From positions 1,364,001 to 1,428,000 of the forward strand of contig NZ_FUZV01000001.1 in NCBI RefSeq assembly GCF_900167565.1: a stretch of 64,000 nt of DNA. The letters run 5' to 3'. This DNA comes from Pseudoxanthomonas indica. GTDB lineage: Bacteria > Pseudomonadota > Gammaproteobacteria > Xanthomonadales > Xanthomonadaceae. The translations under genes and the position numbers were made by a program. Of this stretch, positions 40,891-51,797 are shown one piece after another; within the stretch, counting starts at the first letter, position 1, and each line of letters begins with the position of its first letter. The notes beneath the pieces are model-generated. The model ran no database searches, had not been told where the DNA came from, and saw only the letters and a list, made by a program, of their open reading frames with translations.

Positions 40891-41439
40891 TCACCGGTAG
40901 TCGAAGGTGACGATCAACGACCCGTCGATTTTGCCAGCCTGCATAGCTGAACTGAGCCGGTAGTACTGCAATGCAAAGGTCGCCTCTGCCCTGATGTTCT
41001 CCTGCAAATCTCCGAGCTGGCGTCGGGTGTTCAAAGGAATCGCTTTTGCCGCTGCGTCTACGATTTGCACGCCGATGCCTTTCGCTGAGTCCGGCGCATC
41101 TGGATTGGCGGGACCAATGACGCCGCTGCTTGCTATCGCAATGCTGCTGTCAGGACCCGGTGCGAACGAGATACCCACTGTTGCCGACTTGTCGCACGTC
41201 AAACCGATGGTGAAGGGGGTTAGCCCCGCAATTCGGCCCGCTTCTCCGAGGCCCCTGAGTCCAACACTCGGAAGCGTCACCACAGCAGGATATTCCGCAG
41301 CACAGGTGATGTTCTTGGGAGTGACCGCGCCGCTGAATCCCATATAGTTTCCGCCGCCAGAACCAACCAAGGCGCCGACCTCGGCGCCGGCCACGTCGAC
41401 GCCGGGAGCCCGGCCTTGCGTTCGACATGGATGTTCCAT
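40891..41439 (-). pseudogene. Truncated fimbrial pilin, 5' end replaced by lipB fragment
   Basis: The C-terminal about 155 residues are a clear chaperone-usher pilin domain: NITCAAEYPAVVTLPSVGLRGLGEAG, an ITPFTIGLTC-like Cys pair, and the donor-strand end GSLIVTFDYR. Upstream of codon 41358 the sequence is not pilin at all but out-of-frame lipB DNA, so signal peptide and N-terminal extension are lost. An ATG at 41439 inside that fragment keeps the frame open, yet the product would have no export signal. I read it as a remnant of a fifth fimbrial gene. Confidence 0.8.
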
Positions 41440-41678
41440 TCGCCGACCGTATAGATCATCGCCCGCTCGATCTTGCAGACGTATTTGTCGTTGGAGGAGT
41501 GCTGCCAGCTGATGTCTTCATGGATCACATCCAGGCCAGCGGCGACCAGCAGCCGGGGCAATTCCGCCTCCAGTCCCGCCCCCGCCATGCCCATGGCACT
41601 GGGCTGGAAAGTCCCGGGGAACTGGAAGCCGTGTTCAGGGTTGTCGGATTTGATTTCCATGGGGCGGATTATTGGGGC
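41367..41678 (-). pseudogene. Deleted duplicate of ybeD-lipB
   Basis: Two segments match the intact genes nearby at high identity. 41482-41678 matches 40546-40742 (ybeD start region, 197 bases each). 41367-41483 matches 40035-40152 (mid-lipB, 117 versus 118 bases). The 393 bases between are deleted, with the junction at a shared TA. ybeD codons 1-59 join lipB codons in frame, but a one-base loss (CCCC to CCC near 41408) then shifts the frame, so a chimaera starting at 41660 ends at 41277 in pilin DNA. Clearly a duplication remnant, not a functional gene. Confidence 0.9.
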
Positions 41679-41717
41679 ACATAGCCCGAGAAGCCACGTG
41701 CTCCGCCGCAGCACCTT

Positions 41718-42854
41718 CTACTGGTAATTCATGGCGATGGTGAGCTCCGCATCCGCGCTACCCGCAGTCACATCGCCAGTTCTTTCGTAGGCGGCTGACA
41801 ACGGAACCACGTAGCTTCCACCGGTGGCGCGATTGTAATCAGACAAGGTGTACCACTTGTCCAATTGCACTGTATCTCCTTTATCTGTCATCAGCTTGAC
41901 CTTGATGCCCTTGGCTGTCGCATCGGCCTTCAACCCAAACAGCCCGTCCGTGGGTGTGTAACCCGTTCCACTGGGAAAATTGAACCCATAGCGGATGTTG
42001 CTCATTCCTGCGGGGCAGTCATTGATTTTCAGATCAAACTTCACGGGACTGGTGCGGCTTCCGACTTCAGGGAAGGCATTTGACCTGTGCTCTCCGAGGT
42101 TCACCGACACACTGGGAGTTGCACACGAAGACGCTGAAATCGTCACCTCAGTGGAATTGAACCACCTGCGCGTGTTATCCGCGCCCCAATCAACATTTCC
42201 ATCGATAACCGAGTACGCAACAATCGAGTTGCCCAGCTTAACTTTTCCTGGCGAAACCGTTCCCGTCTTTATCAAGCGAATACCGATTTGGCCTGCAACT
42301 GCGAGAGTATGTGCATTGGTGCTACTCCAAATGCACCCGTACAATCCAGACCCAGAGGGGAACAATAGATAGGAGCCTTGGTAGGTCTTTGCTCCCTCCC
42401 AGCCGCTCCATGATGAGCAAGTCCATCCGCGCGACTCGATCGCTACGCCGACACCTGCCAAGCCGGTGTCGTAGACGGGAATGCTCACTCCAGAATCAGA
42501 CTGGAATGTGATGCCCGCAGTTGCAACTAGACCCGATGTACCGAAGGCAACTCCAATGACCTGAGTGGCGCCGGCCGTACTAGTACATGTGCGATACGTT
42601 TGCTGCACGGAGTAGTTCCAGTCCGAAATAGCAGATCCAACGGGCACATCACGAGCCGCGGCGGCATTCGCGGCCAGGCTCACGGTTTCACTCTGCACTC
42701 CGATCTTGTCGCATGTCCACGCCAAACTGGATCCGGAAATCAGAGTCAGCAGAACGAATAGCGCAATGCGCTGCATTCCAACATGCCGCCTTCTGCCGCC
42801 ATACCCGCGACGAATCGCCTTGACACTTTTAGCTACTCGATTGACCAAATTCAT
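41718..42854 (-). CDS. Two-domain fimbrial adhesin / tip pilin
   Basis: 378-aa secreted protein. A hydrophobic signal (ALFVLLTLISGSSLAW) follows a long basic lead (RRGYGGRRRH). The first half is a Cys-containing, Trp/Ser/Gly-rich domain of lectin-like size. The second half (from about residue 235) is a pilin domain beginning SSCATPSVSVNLGEH and ending ADAELTIAMNYQ, the donor-strand-accepting C-terminus. This is the FimH plan. The receptor is unknown. The ATG at 42854 has an excellent GGAAGGA site; an ATG at 42776 lies nearer the signal core. Base composition is lower in G+C than the flanks. Confidence 0.82.
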   Translation of the reverse strand: MNLVNRVAKSVKAIRRGYGGRRRHVGMQRIALFVLLTLISGSSLAWTCDKIGVQSETVSLAANAAAARDVPVGSAISDWNYSVQQTYRTCTSTAGATQVIGVAFGTSGLVATAGITFQSDSGVSIPVYDTGLAGVGVAIESRGWTCSSWSGWEGAKTYQGSYLLFPSGSGLYGCIWSSTNAHTLAVAGQIGIRLIKTGTVSPGKVKLGNSIVAYSVIDGNVDWGADNTRRWFNSTEVTISASSCATPSVSVNLGEHRSNAFPEVGSRTSPVKFDLKINDCPAGMSNIRYGFNFPSGTGYTPTDGLFGLKADATAKGIKVKLMTDKGDTVQLDKWYTLSDYNRATGGSYVVPLSAAYERTGDVTAGSADAELTIAMNYQ

Positions 42855-43074
42855 GCGTTTCCTTCCACCTCTCAGAACTCAGAAGATCTTGGTTGGCAGA
42901 CACAATTCGCGAACCTGGAGAAGCCGGCCCACTCCATACGCGTTCTGCGATTCACACATGTGTCGGCTGGCCACACCTGCAGTGGAGCGTGTCGATACGG
43001 GTTATCGGTACTACTCAAGCCTCAATCCGCGTAGTTTCCGGCCCTTGCTCCAGACCCATGCTATTGCTGGGCTG

Positions 43075-45749
43075 CTACTGGTAGCTCCGACATGTAGCTT
43101 TGACAATCTCAAGATTCTCCGCCGGATCCGCATTGGCAGAAATCGCAGCATCCAGTGCACAAGAGCCGTGCTCGCCCCACTCGACCCTAAGGACTGCATC
43201 TGCACGCGTTTCGCTGCGAATGAAGACTTGTCCGCCTTGCCCGACAATGCCGACCACATTTCCAGTGGGGTCCATCACTCGTGCACCAAACGGGACAGGC
43301 CGTCCATCCTCCAGAAGAGTGCGAACCAGCATCGCCTCACCCGTCTTGGTGCCAAATTCTATTGCCACCACCGCCCCAGCACGCGGTGCGACCTGTTGAC
43401 GGGTGTTCTCCAATTCCACATCCAACGAACTGCCCTTGGGATCCAGGTTCACTTCATTCATGCGATACGGCATGAGATTGTTGGTGACGACGTAGCCGCG
43501 ACCGTCCACCTTGGTGGTGTTATCGCTGTTCAAGCGAGCACCCTTGGCGCCCTTTGCTTTGACAATACCGATGGTGTCGCCCAGCTGCGAGGCAAGCGTC
43601 ACGCCGCCTCTATGAACCACCAGACCGCCAGTGGCAGTTACGGAGGTGTTCTGGCTGCTTTCGCCGTGACTGTAGCTCGCACCGAGGTTGACATACGGCG
43701 CTCTCCAACTGACGTTGCCGCCCACATTCGTTGGGGTCGATTCGCCGTAGCTTCCGTTGACGCCGTAACTGATCTGACTGCGTTCCCCGGCCGAGCCCGT
43801 GACGCTGGCTTGCATGCCATAACCCGAGGAGCTGGTCTGGCTGCCCGACAAGCTCAACTGCGGCGCGCGCGAAGCACGACGCGCCAGCCGCCCCAGTGGC
43901 ACCGAGACATTCATGTACACACTATTGTCGAACTCACCGGTGGACAGTCGGGTGCGACTCGCATTGACGCTATAGCTTACGGTGCGGAAGGCCCGGCTCC
44001 AGCCCGCTTGGAAGCTGTAGTCGGTCGGCACGGCCTCGTGCTTGGCGGTGTCCCAGTAGTTGTTGCGCAGCCCGAGAAGTAGAGCGAACCACCTCGATCA
44101 CCCAGGCGCTGGCTGACGGTCAAGCTTAGCTGTCCGCGGCGGCTATGTTCGTTATGCTCTGCCTGCGCGATCCGGTCCTTGTCGTTGCTTGCATAGAGGT
44201 CATTCCAGCGCGTCGCGTCGGCCAGGCTCAGATAGTTTTCGGTGGAATAGCGATAAGCGGCGAGCGCGAAGTCCGTGCGTGTGGCCGGGATGTTCTTGTT
44301 GTACGTGATGCGGGCACTGTAGCCATTTCGGCTTTCGCCCGTGGCATCGAAGGTGGAGCGCGATCCGGTGATGTCCATCGACACAGCGCCGAAGCGGGAA
44401 TTGAAGGCACCGCCCAGCATCGCGCTGCGGTACATACCGCCATCGGTTGCCTGCGCACCAACGTACGACGTCAGCCAGTTGTTGATGCCTTTCTGGAATG
44501 TTCCCTCGATGAAGGTGGGCGCCTCGCCGGTCAAACTGTCGTCGCGCACCTGGCCAAGCGTGACCGAGTAGTTCCAGATGCCAGGACGCAGCAACTGCGG
44601 CACCGAGGCATACGGAACGGTGTAGCTGCGTGTCCTGCCATCCGCTTCTGTAATGACCACTTCCAAGTCACCACCAATGCTGTTGGGGTAGAGGTCGTTG
44701 ATCTCGAACGCACCGGGCGCCACAGTCGTCTCGTAGATGACATAGCCTTGCTGGCGAATCTCGACCTTGGCGTTGGATTCCGCAGTGCCGCGCACACTCG
44801 GAGCATACCCGTTGGTGGAATCCGGTCGCATCCTCTGGTCGGTCGCCAGGTTGACGCCACGAAAGGCGGTACTGTCAAAGAACTGGGATCCGGTGAAACT
44901 GTCACCAATCGTCAGCTGCGACTTCCAACGCGTGATGTCGTGCTGCGCGTACGTGGAAATGCTCTGAAAGTCACTACCCGTCGCATCATCCCAACGATAG
45001 CTGGCCTGGTTGCGGATGCGCCAACCGCCGATATTGAGACCGGAGTTGAGGCCGATGTAAGCACTATCCGATTTCTGGCCATTGCCGTAGCTGCCATGAT
45101 TGAAGTTTGCGCTGTAGCTCAGCGTGAATGCATTGATGCCGCGATCCCACAGACTGGGGTCGACGTAGTCGCGGGGGCGCCGATTCAACGCGATTTGGGG
45201 AATCGACAACTCCAGACGTAGCAAACTGGGGTCGTACAGCGCAGTGGCGCCCTGGCCCAACGCGCCAATATCGATGCAACCTTCCAGGATGGCGCCACTG
45301 GCTTCCAGCTTGGCCGTGTCCACACCGGCCAAGGTCATCAGCTCGCGGGTAAGACACGCCTGCGCCTGGCCGCCCGCATCGGGGACACGAAAGGAGACAG
45401 TCTCGCGCCCGACGGCGTAACCGTTGACAAAGAGATCAACCAGGTAATCTCCCGGCAGCACCGGATTACCCTTCTCATAACTCCCCAAGTCGTACAGGTC
45501 GCTATTTGTGCCCAGAAACGATGCGCTGAACTGGACTTCCTGCGGACCTGCCACGAGGGGATTCGGCAAGGGGGCGACGGCCGGGGCAGGTACCGCGGGG
45601 GCGGGCACGGGACTCGGGGTAGGTGACGGTCCGGCTATTGCGCTGGACACATGTCCCAGGGCGGCAACGACCGACACCATCAGGAGGCTCGGGCGAAGGA
45701 TGCCCGCATTGCGCGAGCGCATGGAGAGCTTGTGGCGATCGTTCTGCAT
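43075..45749 (-). pseudogene. Fimbrial outer-membrane usher, apparent frameshift
   Basis: PapC/FimD-type usher of about 891 codons split by a one-base loss near 44071-44073. The N-terminal part (45749 to 43977, 590 codons before an out-of-frame stop) has a signal peptide, a Pro/Ala linker, the usher N-domain (FSASFLGTNSDLYDLGSYEKGN, LPGDYLVDLFVNG), barrel strands and plug. The C-terminal part continues in another frame as LRNNYWDTAKHEAVPTDYSFQAGW and ends in the two C-domains (last residues KATCRSYQ). Restoring one G in the GGG run rejoins them exactly. It could be a true mutation, slippage or a sequencing error. Without repair the barrel is incomplete. Confidence 0.88.
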
Positions 45750-45914
45750 AGTGAAACGTTCCAGATGGAATAGACATGCCGCTATTCAGAGCCGCGTCCG
45801 TGCCGCACGCCGTTGTTTTGGACAAAGGCATGCCCGCTCCCCTTGGTCAGGGGCCTGAGATTCGAAGGGAATTACCGCTGCGGCCCGATGGCCGTTGCGG
45901 GGCAAAGCGGAGGT

Positions 45915-46652
45915 TTAGCGTGTGTAGGGAGCTTCTCGCTCCACGAAACCACCATAGTCATTGATGGCGTTGTAGATCAGAGTCCCACTGCCGGACTCAT
46001 GACCAGGCAATACGATTCGATGGCTCGACTTGGCCGTGCACATGCCGCTGGGCTGTTCGATGGAGTCTTTCGGTAGTTCGGTTCCCTTGAAACGGACGTT
46101 CGCGACCGAAACGTTGTAGGGCGAAGGATTCGTGCACTCAAGTGCCAGGGAAGTGCCGTCATGCACCAGGCGCCAGGTCAGTGTGTCCAATGCGCTGAGG
46201 GGATCGTCCTTCAAACCTTTGGGCCGATAGAAAATCTTCAGGCGCGTGCGGACTGCAAACTGCAGGTAGTTGGCCGGTGCGTCCTTGGCTTCTGGCTTGG
46301 GCGGAATCTCGAGAACATTGAACCAGAACACTGACTCCCGATCCTGGGGAACATCGCCGCCCGTGAACATCAAGCGGAAGGACTGACCCTTGCCTGGCTC
46401 GACGCGACTCATCGGCGGCGTCAGTAGAAACGGCGCAGTAGCGGTTTCTGCTGTGGTATTCTCTTTTCCATCATCCACCCATACCTGCAGGAGGCGCGGC
46501 GTCTTGCCGACGTTGTCGACGCTGACGGTCACTTCCCGCTCTTCGGCGGGATAGATCACACGCGTACCGTGCACTTGGGTCTGCGCATTGGCCATCGGGG
46601 CCATGCTAAGGCAGAACACGGACGTCAGGGCGATGCGGATGTAACTGTTCAT
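45915..46652 (-). CDS. Periplasmic fimbrial chaperone (PapD/FimC-type)
   Basis: 245-aa chaperone with a signal peptide (SVFCLSMAPMANA). Domain 1 has TRVIYPAEEREVTVSVDN and the G1/F1 region YLQFAVRTRLKIFYRPKGL, which includes the conserved Arg/Lys pair positions for subunit binding. Domain 2 begins near residue 150 and contains a Cys pair (LECTN and SGMCTAKSS). It caps pilin subunits by donor-strand complementation and feeds the usher. The gene lies between major pilin and usher, with 165 bases to the usher. Confidence 0.9.
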   Translation of the reverse strand: MNSYIRIALTSVFCLSMAPMANAQTQVHGTRVIYPAEEREVTVSVDNVGKTPRLLQVWVDDGKENTTAETATAPFLLTPPMSRVEPGKGQSFRLMFTGGDVPQDRESVFWFNVLEIPPKPEAKDAPANYLQFAVRTRLKIFYRPKGLKDDPLSALDTLTWRLVHDGTSLALECTNPSPYNVSVANVRFKGTELPKDSIEQPSGMCTAKSSHRIVLPGHESGSGTLIYNAINDYGGFVEREAPYTR

Positions 46653-46692
46653 GGTTGCGGTTCTTTCGTTAGCAGGACGGCTTCCAGACACA

Positions 46693-46723
46693 CACCAGGG
46701 GACCAGATGCCTGTCCCCTGGTG
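46693..46723 (-). promoter_or_regulatory. Strong hairpin between major pilin and chaperone genes
   Basis: CACCAGGGGAC (46693-46703) pairs perfectly over 11 bp with GTCCCCTGGTG (46713-46723) around a nine-base loop. It lies 12 bases beyond the pilin stop on the minus strand. There is no T-run, so it may stabilise the pilin mRNA or partly block read-through, giving more pilin than chaperone and usher. Confidence 0.7.
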
Positions 46724-46735
46724 CGGCACTGTCGT

Positions 46736-47314
46736 TTACTTGTAAACGATCGTGTAGTTCACATAGGTACTGACAGCACCGGCCGTGCTGGCGCCGCCGG
46801 TGGCGTGGTAACGGGCGCCATACTTGAGGGTGGCCGTGTTTCCGGTGATGGTTTCCTCGGAACCCGTAGCGTTCTCGCCCGTTGCGATGTTGATCGGCTT
46901 GTTATCCTTGCTCAGGAGCTCGACTTCCACCTTGGTGGCACCACTCGCCGCCTGGTTGATCAGACGACCCGTGGATGCGCTGACCGGCGAAGACAGCGCT
47001 TCAAAGTGCAGGCGCGCGACTTTGGCTGGCGTACCTGCGCCGCAGCCGGTCTGACCCGATCCACCGATCACTACGGTGAAAGGCGTTTCGCCAGCCACCT
47101 TGTCAGCTGCCGACAAAGCAGTCGTAGCCACGGTCGGCAGGGTGACGGTGAAGTCGCCCGCGGCGCCGTTGGTGCCGGTGCCACCGGTGACCGAGCAGGT
47201 CTGATCGCTGATGGTGCCGGTGAAAGTGATCTTGCCGTCAACAGCCGAGGCGGCGCCGATGGTAGAGAACCCGAGAACCGCAAGCAGAGCGGCGGAGAGC
47301 AGATGCTTTTTCAT
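46736..47314 (-). CDS. Type 1 fimbrial major pilin
   Basis: 192-aa pilin with a classical signal peptide (MKKHLLSAALLAVLGFSTIGAASA). Features include the N-terminal GKITFTGTISDQTCSV strand, the Cys pair (DQTCSV and GQTGCGAG), and the penultimate Tyr end ATYVNYTIVYK-like (STYVNYTIVYK). It resembles SMF-1-type and CupA/Fim major subunits. Subunits polymerise by donor-strand exchange into a surface fibre. The ATG at 47314 has AGGAA at good spacing. First gene of the fimbrial operon. Confidence 0.93.
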   Translation of the reverse strand: MKKHLLSAALLAVLGFSTIGAASAVDGKITFTGTISDQTCSVTGGTGTNGAAGDFTVTLPTVATTALSAADKVAGETPFTVVIGGSGQTGCGAGTPAKVARLHFEALSSPVSASTGRLINQAASGATKVEVELLSKDNKPINIATGENATGSEETITGNTATLKYGARYHATGGASTAGAVSTYVNYTIVYK

Positions 47315-47630
47315 GTTTGGAAATTCCTGATGTAACGAGTTGGGCGTTGAACCCCTGAGTTGGGATGACACCCAAGCGCTCCGAGGCGGGAGCATCGTGA
47401 ATTTCTCTCACTCTTCTCGGAATCGGATTCTTCTGATGGCCCGTTTCAAGTTAATGATTCAGACATTTCCGACGCATTACGGGCAGGAACTGCCACCATG
47501 CCGAGTCTGAATTCATGCCTTTCCCGGCAATCAAATGACTATGCAATCCTTGCGGGACCTGCTCTACAAGGGGTAATTCGCCCCTTCGGATTATCGGCGC
47601 GCCGGATGCGTGGTTCTGGCACAAACAAGA
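47315..47630. other. Fimbrial operon upstream region, no gene seen
   Basis: About 316 bases, less GC-rich than the housekeeping DNA, with no convincing reading frame. I noted the dyad GAATCGGATTC (47420-47430) and a small hairpin AAGGGG/CCCCTT (47568-47573 with 47581-47586). Either could be a regulatory site for the pilin promoter on the minus strand. No confident -35/-10 pair could be fixed, and no recombinase-type inverted repeats were seen. Confidence 0.4.
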
Positions 47631-47658
47631 AAGGCGAGGCCCTTGCGAGCCTCGCCTT
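47631..47658 (-). terminator. Terminator after glmS
   Basis: AAGGCGAGGC (47631-47640) pairs perfectly with GCCTCGCCTT (47649-47658) with an eight-base loop, about 30 bases beyond the glmS stop. On the minus strand it is followed by TCTTGTTTG, a weak T-tract. Confidence 0.75.
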
Positions 47659-47690
47659 GATGGAAGAACTGTGATCCGCTTTGGCGCTAT

Positions 47691-49517
<1,827 letters not shown>

Positions 49518-49562
49518 AGGCCGTCATCCATCCTGTAAGTATTCGTGTGAGCCGATTCTACC

Positions 49563-49618
49563 GTCCGTGTCCGGACGGCCGAGTGTCCGACCCCTGTCCG
49601 GGCGGACACCCGGACACC
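49563..49618 (+). promoter_or_regulatory. Cluster of TGTCCG/CGGACA dyads (candidate activator sites)
   Basis: TGTCCG occurs at 49568, 49584 and 49595 and the inverse CGGACA at 49603 and 49611. These form TGTCCG-GG-CGGACA (49595-49608), the wider TGTCCGGG...CCCGGACA (49595-49616) and the palindrome GTCCGGAC (49569-49576). The cluster ends about 45 bases upstream of a sigma-54 promoter, where an NtrC-type activator binds. The operon encodes such an activator. Confidence 0.7.
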
Positions 49619-49660
49619 CCTTTTTCTCCCCGGCCACCTTGCAAATCAACAACTTGGTGT

Positions 49661-49676
49661 TGGCACGCGTTGTGCT
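49661..49676 (+). promoter_or_regulatory. Sigma-54 promoter of the ABC exporter / two-component operon
   Basis: TGGCACGCGTTGTGCT matches the -24/-12 consensus TGGCACG-N4-TTGC(A/T) at all but one position, with the GG and GC dinucleotides at exact spacing. Transcription would start near 49687, about 20 bases before the adaptor ATG at 49706. Confidence 0.75.
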
Positions 49677-49705
49677 TTGAAGTAGCCCGACTCTTCACAG
49701 AACGC

Positions 49706-50986
49706 ATGCCGCAGATGATTCGGGACACCTCCGCGCAAGACCGCCCCCTCAGCCACACGCAGGCTGCCGCCCGCCCCTGGAAGCGCTGGGCCCTGCCTGT
49801 CGCCGGCGGCGTGGTGCTGCTGCTGTGCATCGTGTTTGCCGCCCGCGGCTGGTTGTCCGGCTCGCAGTCCTTTGACGAGGCGCGGGTGCGGATTGCCGAG
49901 GTCAAGCGTGGCGACCTGGTCCGCGACATCGCCGCCGATGGCCGGGTGATTGCCTCCAACAGCCCCACCCTCTACGCCATCGCCGGCGGCGTGGTCACGC
50001 TGAAAGTGGTTGCGGGCGACCAGGTGAAGAAGGGCCAGGTGCTGGCCGAGATCGACAGCCCCGAGCTGCGCAGCAAGCTGGCCCAGGAACAGGCGACCCT
50101 GGCCGGCCTGGAGGCCGAAGCCAGCCGCGCCGCGCTGGATGCCACCGTGACCCGCGCCAATGCCCGCAAGATGCTGGATCAGGCCGGCGTTGACCGCACC
50201 GCCGCCGAACGCGACCTGGAACGCTATCAGCGCGGCTTCGACGGCGGCGCGGTGCCGCAGATCGACGTGGCCAAGGCCAAGGATGAACTGCGCAAGACCG
50301 AGATCGCGCTGGACCACGCCAAGCGCGACGAAGGCCTGCAGGGCCAGAGCGCCACGCTCGATGCGCGCAACAAACACCTGCTGGCGGATCGCCAGCGCGC
50401 CATCGTGGCCGAAGTCCAGCGCCAGGTGGATGCGTTGACCCTGCGCTCACCCTTCGATGGCCAGGTCGGCCAGGTCCAGGCCGTGCAGCGCTCCAACGTG
50501 GCGCTCAATGCACCGGTCATGAGTGTGGTGGATCTGTCGCAGTTCGAAGTGGAGATCAAGGTGCCGGAAAGCTTCGCCCGGGATCTGGCCATTGGCATGC
50601 CGGCGCAGCTGACCAGCAATGGCCAGCCTTATGCGGGCGAGATCTCCGCGGTGTCGCCGGAAGTGGTCAACGGCGAAGTCAACGCACGCATCCGCTTCAG
50701 CGACAAGCAGCCGCCGGGCCTGCGCCAGAGCCAGCGCCTGAGCGCACGCGTGCTGATGGATACCCGCAAGAACGTCTTGATGGTCGAGCGCGGCCCGTTC
50801 CTGGAGCAGTCCGGTGGCCGTTACGCGTACGTCATGGACGGCAGCTCGGCGGTGCGCAAGCCGGTGCAGCTGGGCGTGAGCAGCCTGAGCGCGATCGAAG
50901 TACTGGGCGGATTGCAGCCTGGCGACCGCGTGGTGGTCTCGGGCAGCGATCAGTTCGGCGATGCCGAACGCGTCTCCATCCACTGA
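49706..50986 (+). CDS. ABC exporter periplasmic adaptor (HlyD/MacA-like)
   Basis: About 426-aa membrane-fusion protein with one N-terminal anchor helix (WALPVAGGVVLLLCIVFAARGWL). It has the lipoyl half motif (VVTLKVVAGDQVKKGQVLAEIDSPEL), a long coiled-coil hairpin (about residues 110-215), the second lipoyl strand (LRSPFDGQVGQVQAVQRSNV) and beta-barrel domains. It bridges the permeases below to the outer envelope. The start at 49706 is preferred because the sigma-54 promoter lies just upstream; an ATG at 49715 is possible. First gene of the six-component operon. Confidence 0.9.
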   Translation: MPQMIRDTSAQDRPLSHTQAAARPWKRWALPVAGGVVLLLCIVFAARGWLSGSQSFDEARVRIAEVKRGDLVRDIAADGRVIASNSPTLYAIAGGVVTLKVVAGDQVKKGQVLAEIDSPELRSKLAQEQATLAGLEAEASRAALDATVTRANARKMLDQAGVDRTAAERDLERYQRGFDGGAVPQIDVAKAKDELRKTEIALDHAKRDEGLQGQSATLDARNKHLLADRQRAIVAEVQRQVDALTLRSPFDGQVGQVQAVQRSNVALNAPVMSVVDLSQFEVEIKVPESFARDLAIGMPAQLTSNGQPYAGEISAVSPEVVNGEVNARIRFSDKQPPGLRQSQRLSARVLMDTRKNVLMVERGPFLEQSGGRYAYVMDGSSAVRKPVQLGVSSLSAIEVLGGLQPGDRVVVSGSDQFGDAERVSIH

Positions 50987-51052
50987 TTCCTTTCCTCCCT
51001 CTCCCTTTTCCTGCTTCCTTACCAGCAACCCGCTTACCAAGAGGATTACGAC

Positions 51053-51787
<735 letters not shown>

Positions 51788-51797
51788 GGTCACGCCC

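Noticed and set aside
41277..41660. Chimaeric YbeD-LipB reading frame as a new fusion gene
   Set aside because: The junction is in frame for only about 24 lipB codons, then a one-base loss shifts it. It lacks the LipB catalytic Cys and ends in pilin DNA, so a duplication remnant explains it better.
47568..47586. AAGGGG/CCCCTT hairpin as a terminator
   Set aside because: Short stem with no T-run on either strand, and it sits in the fimbrial promoter region; not enough for a call.
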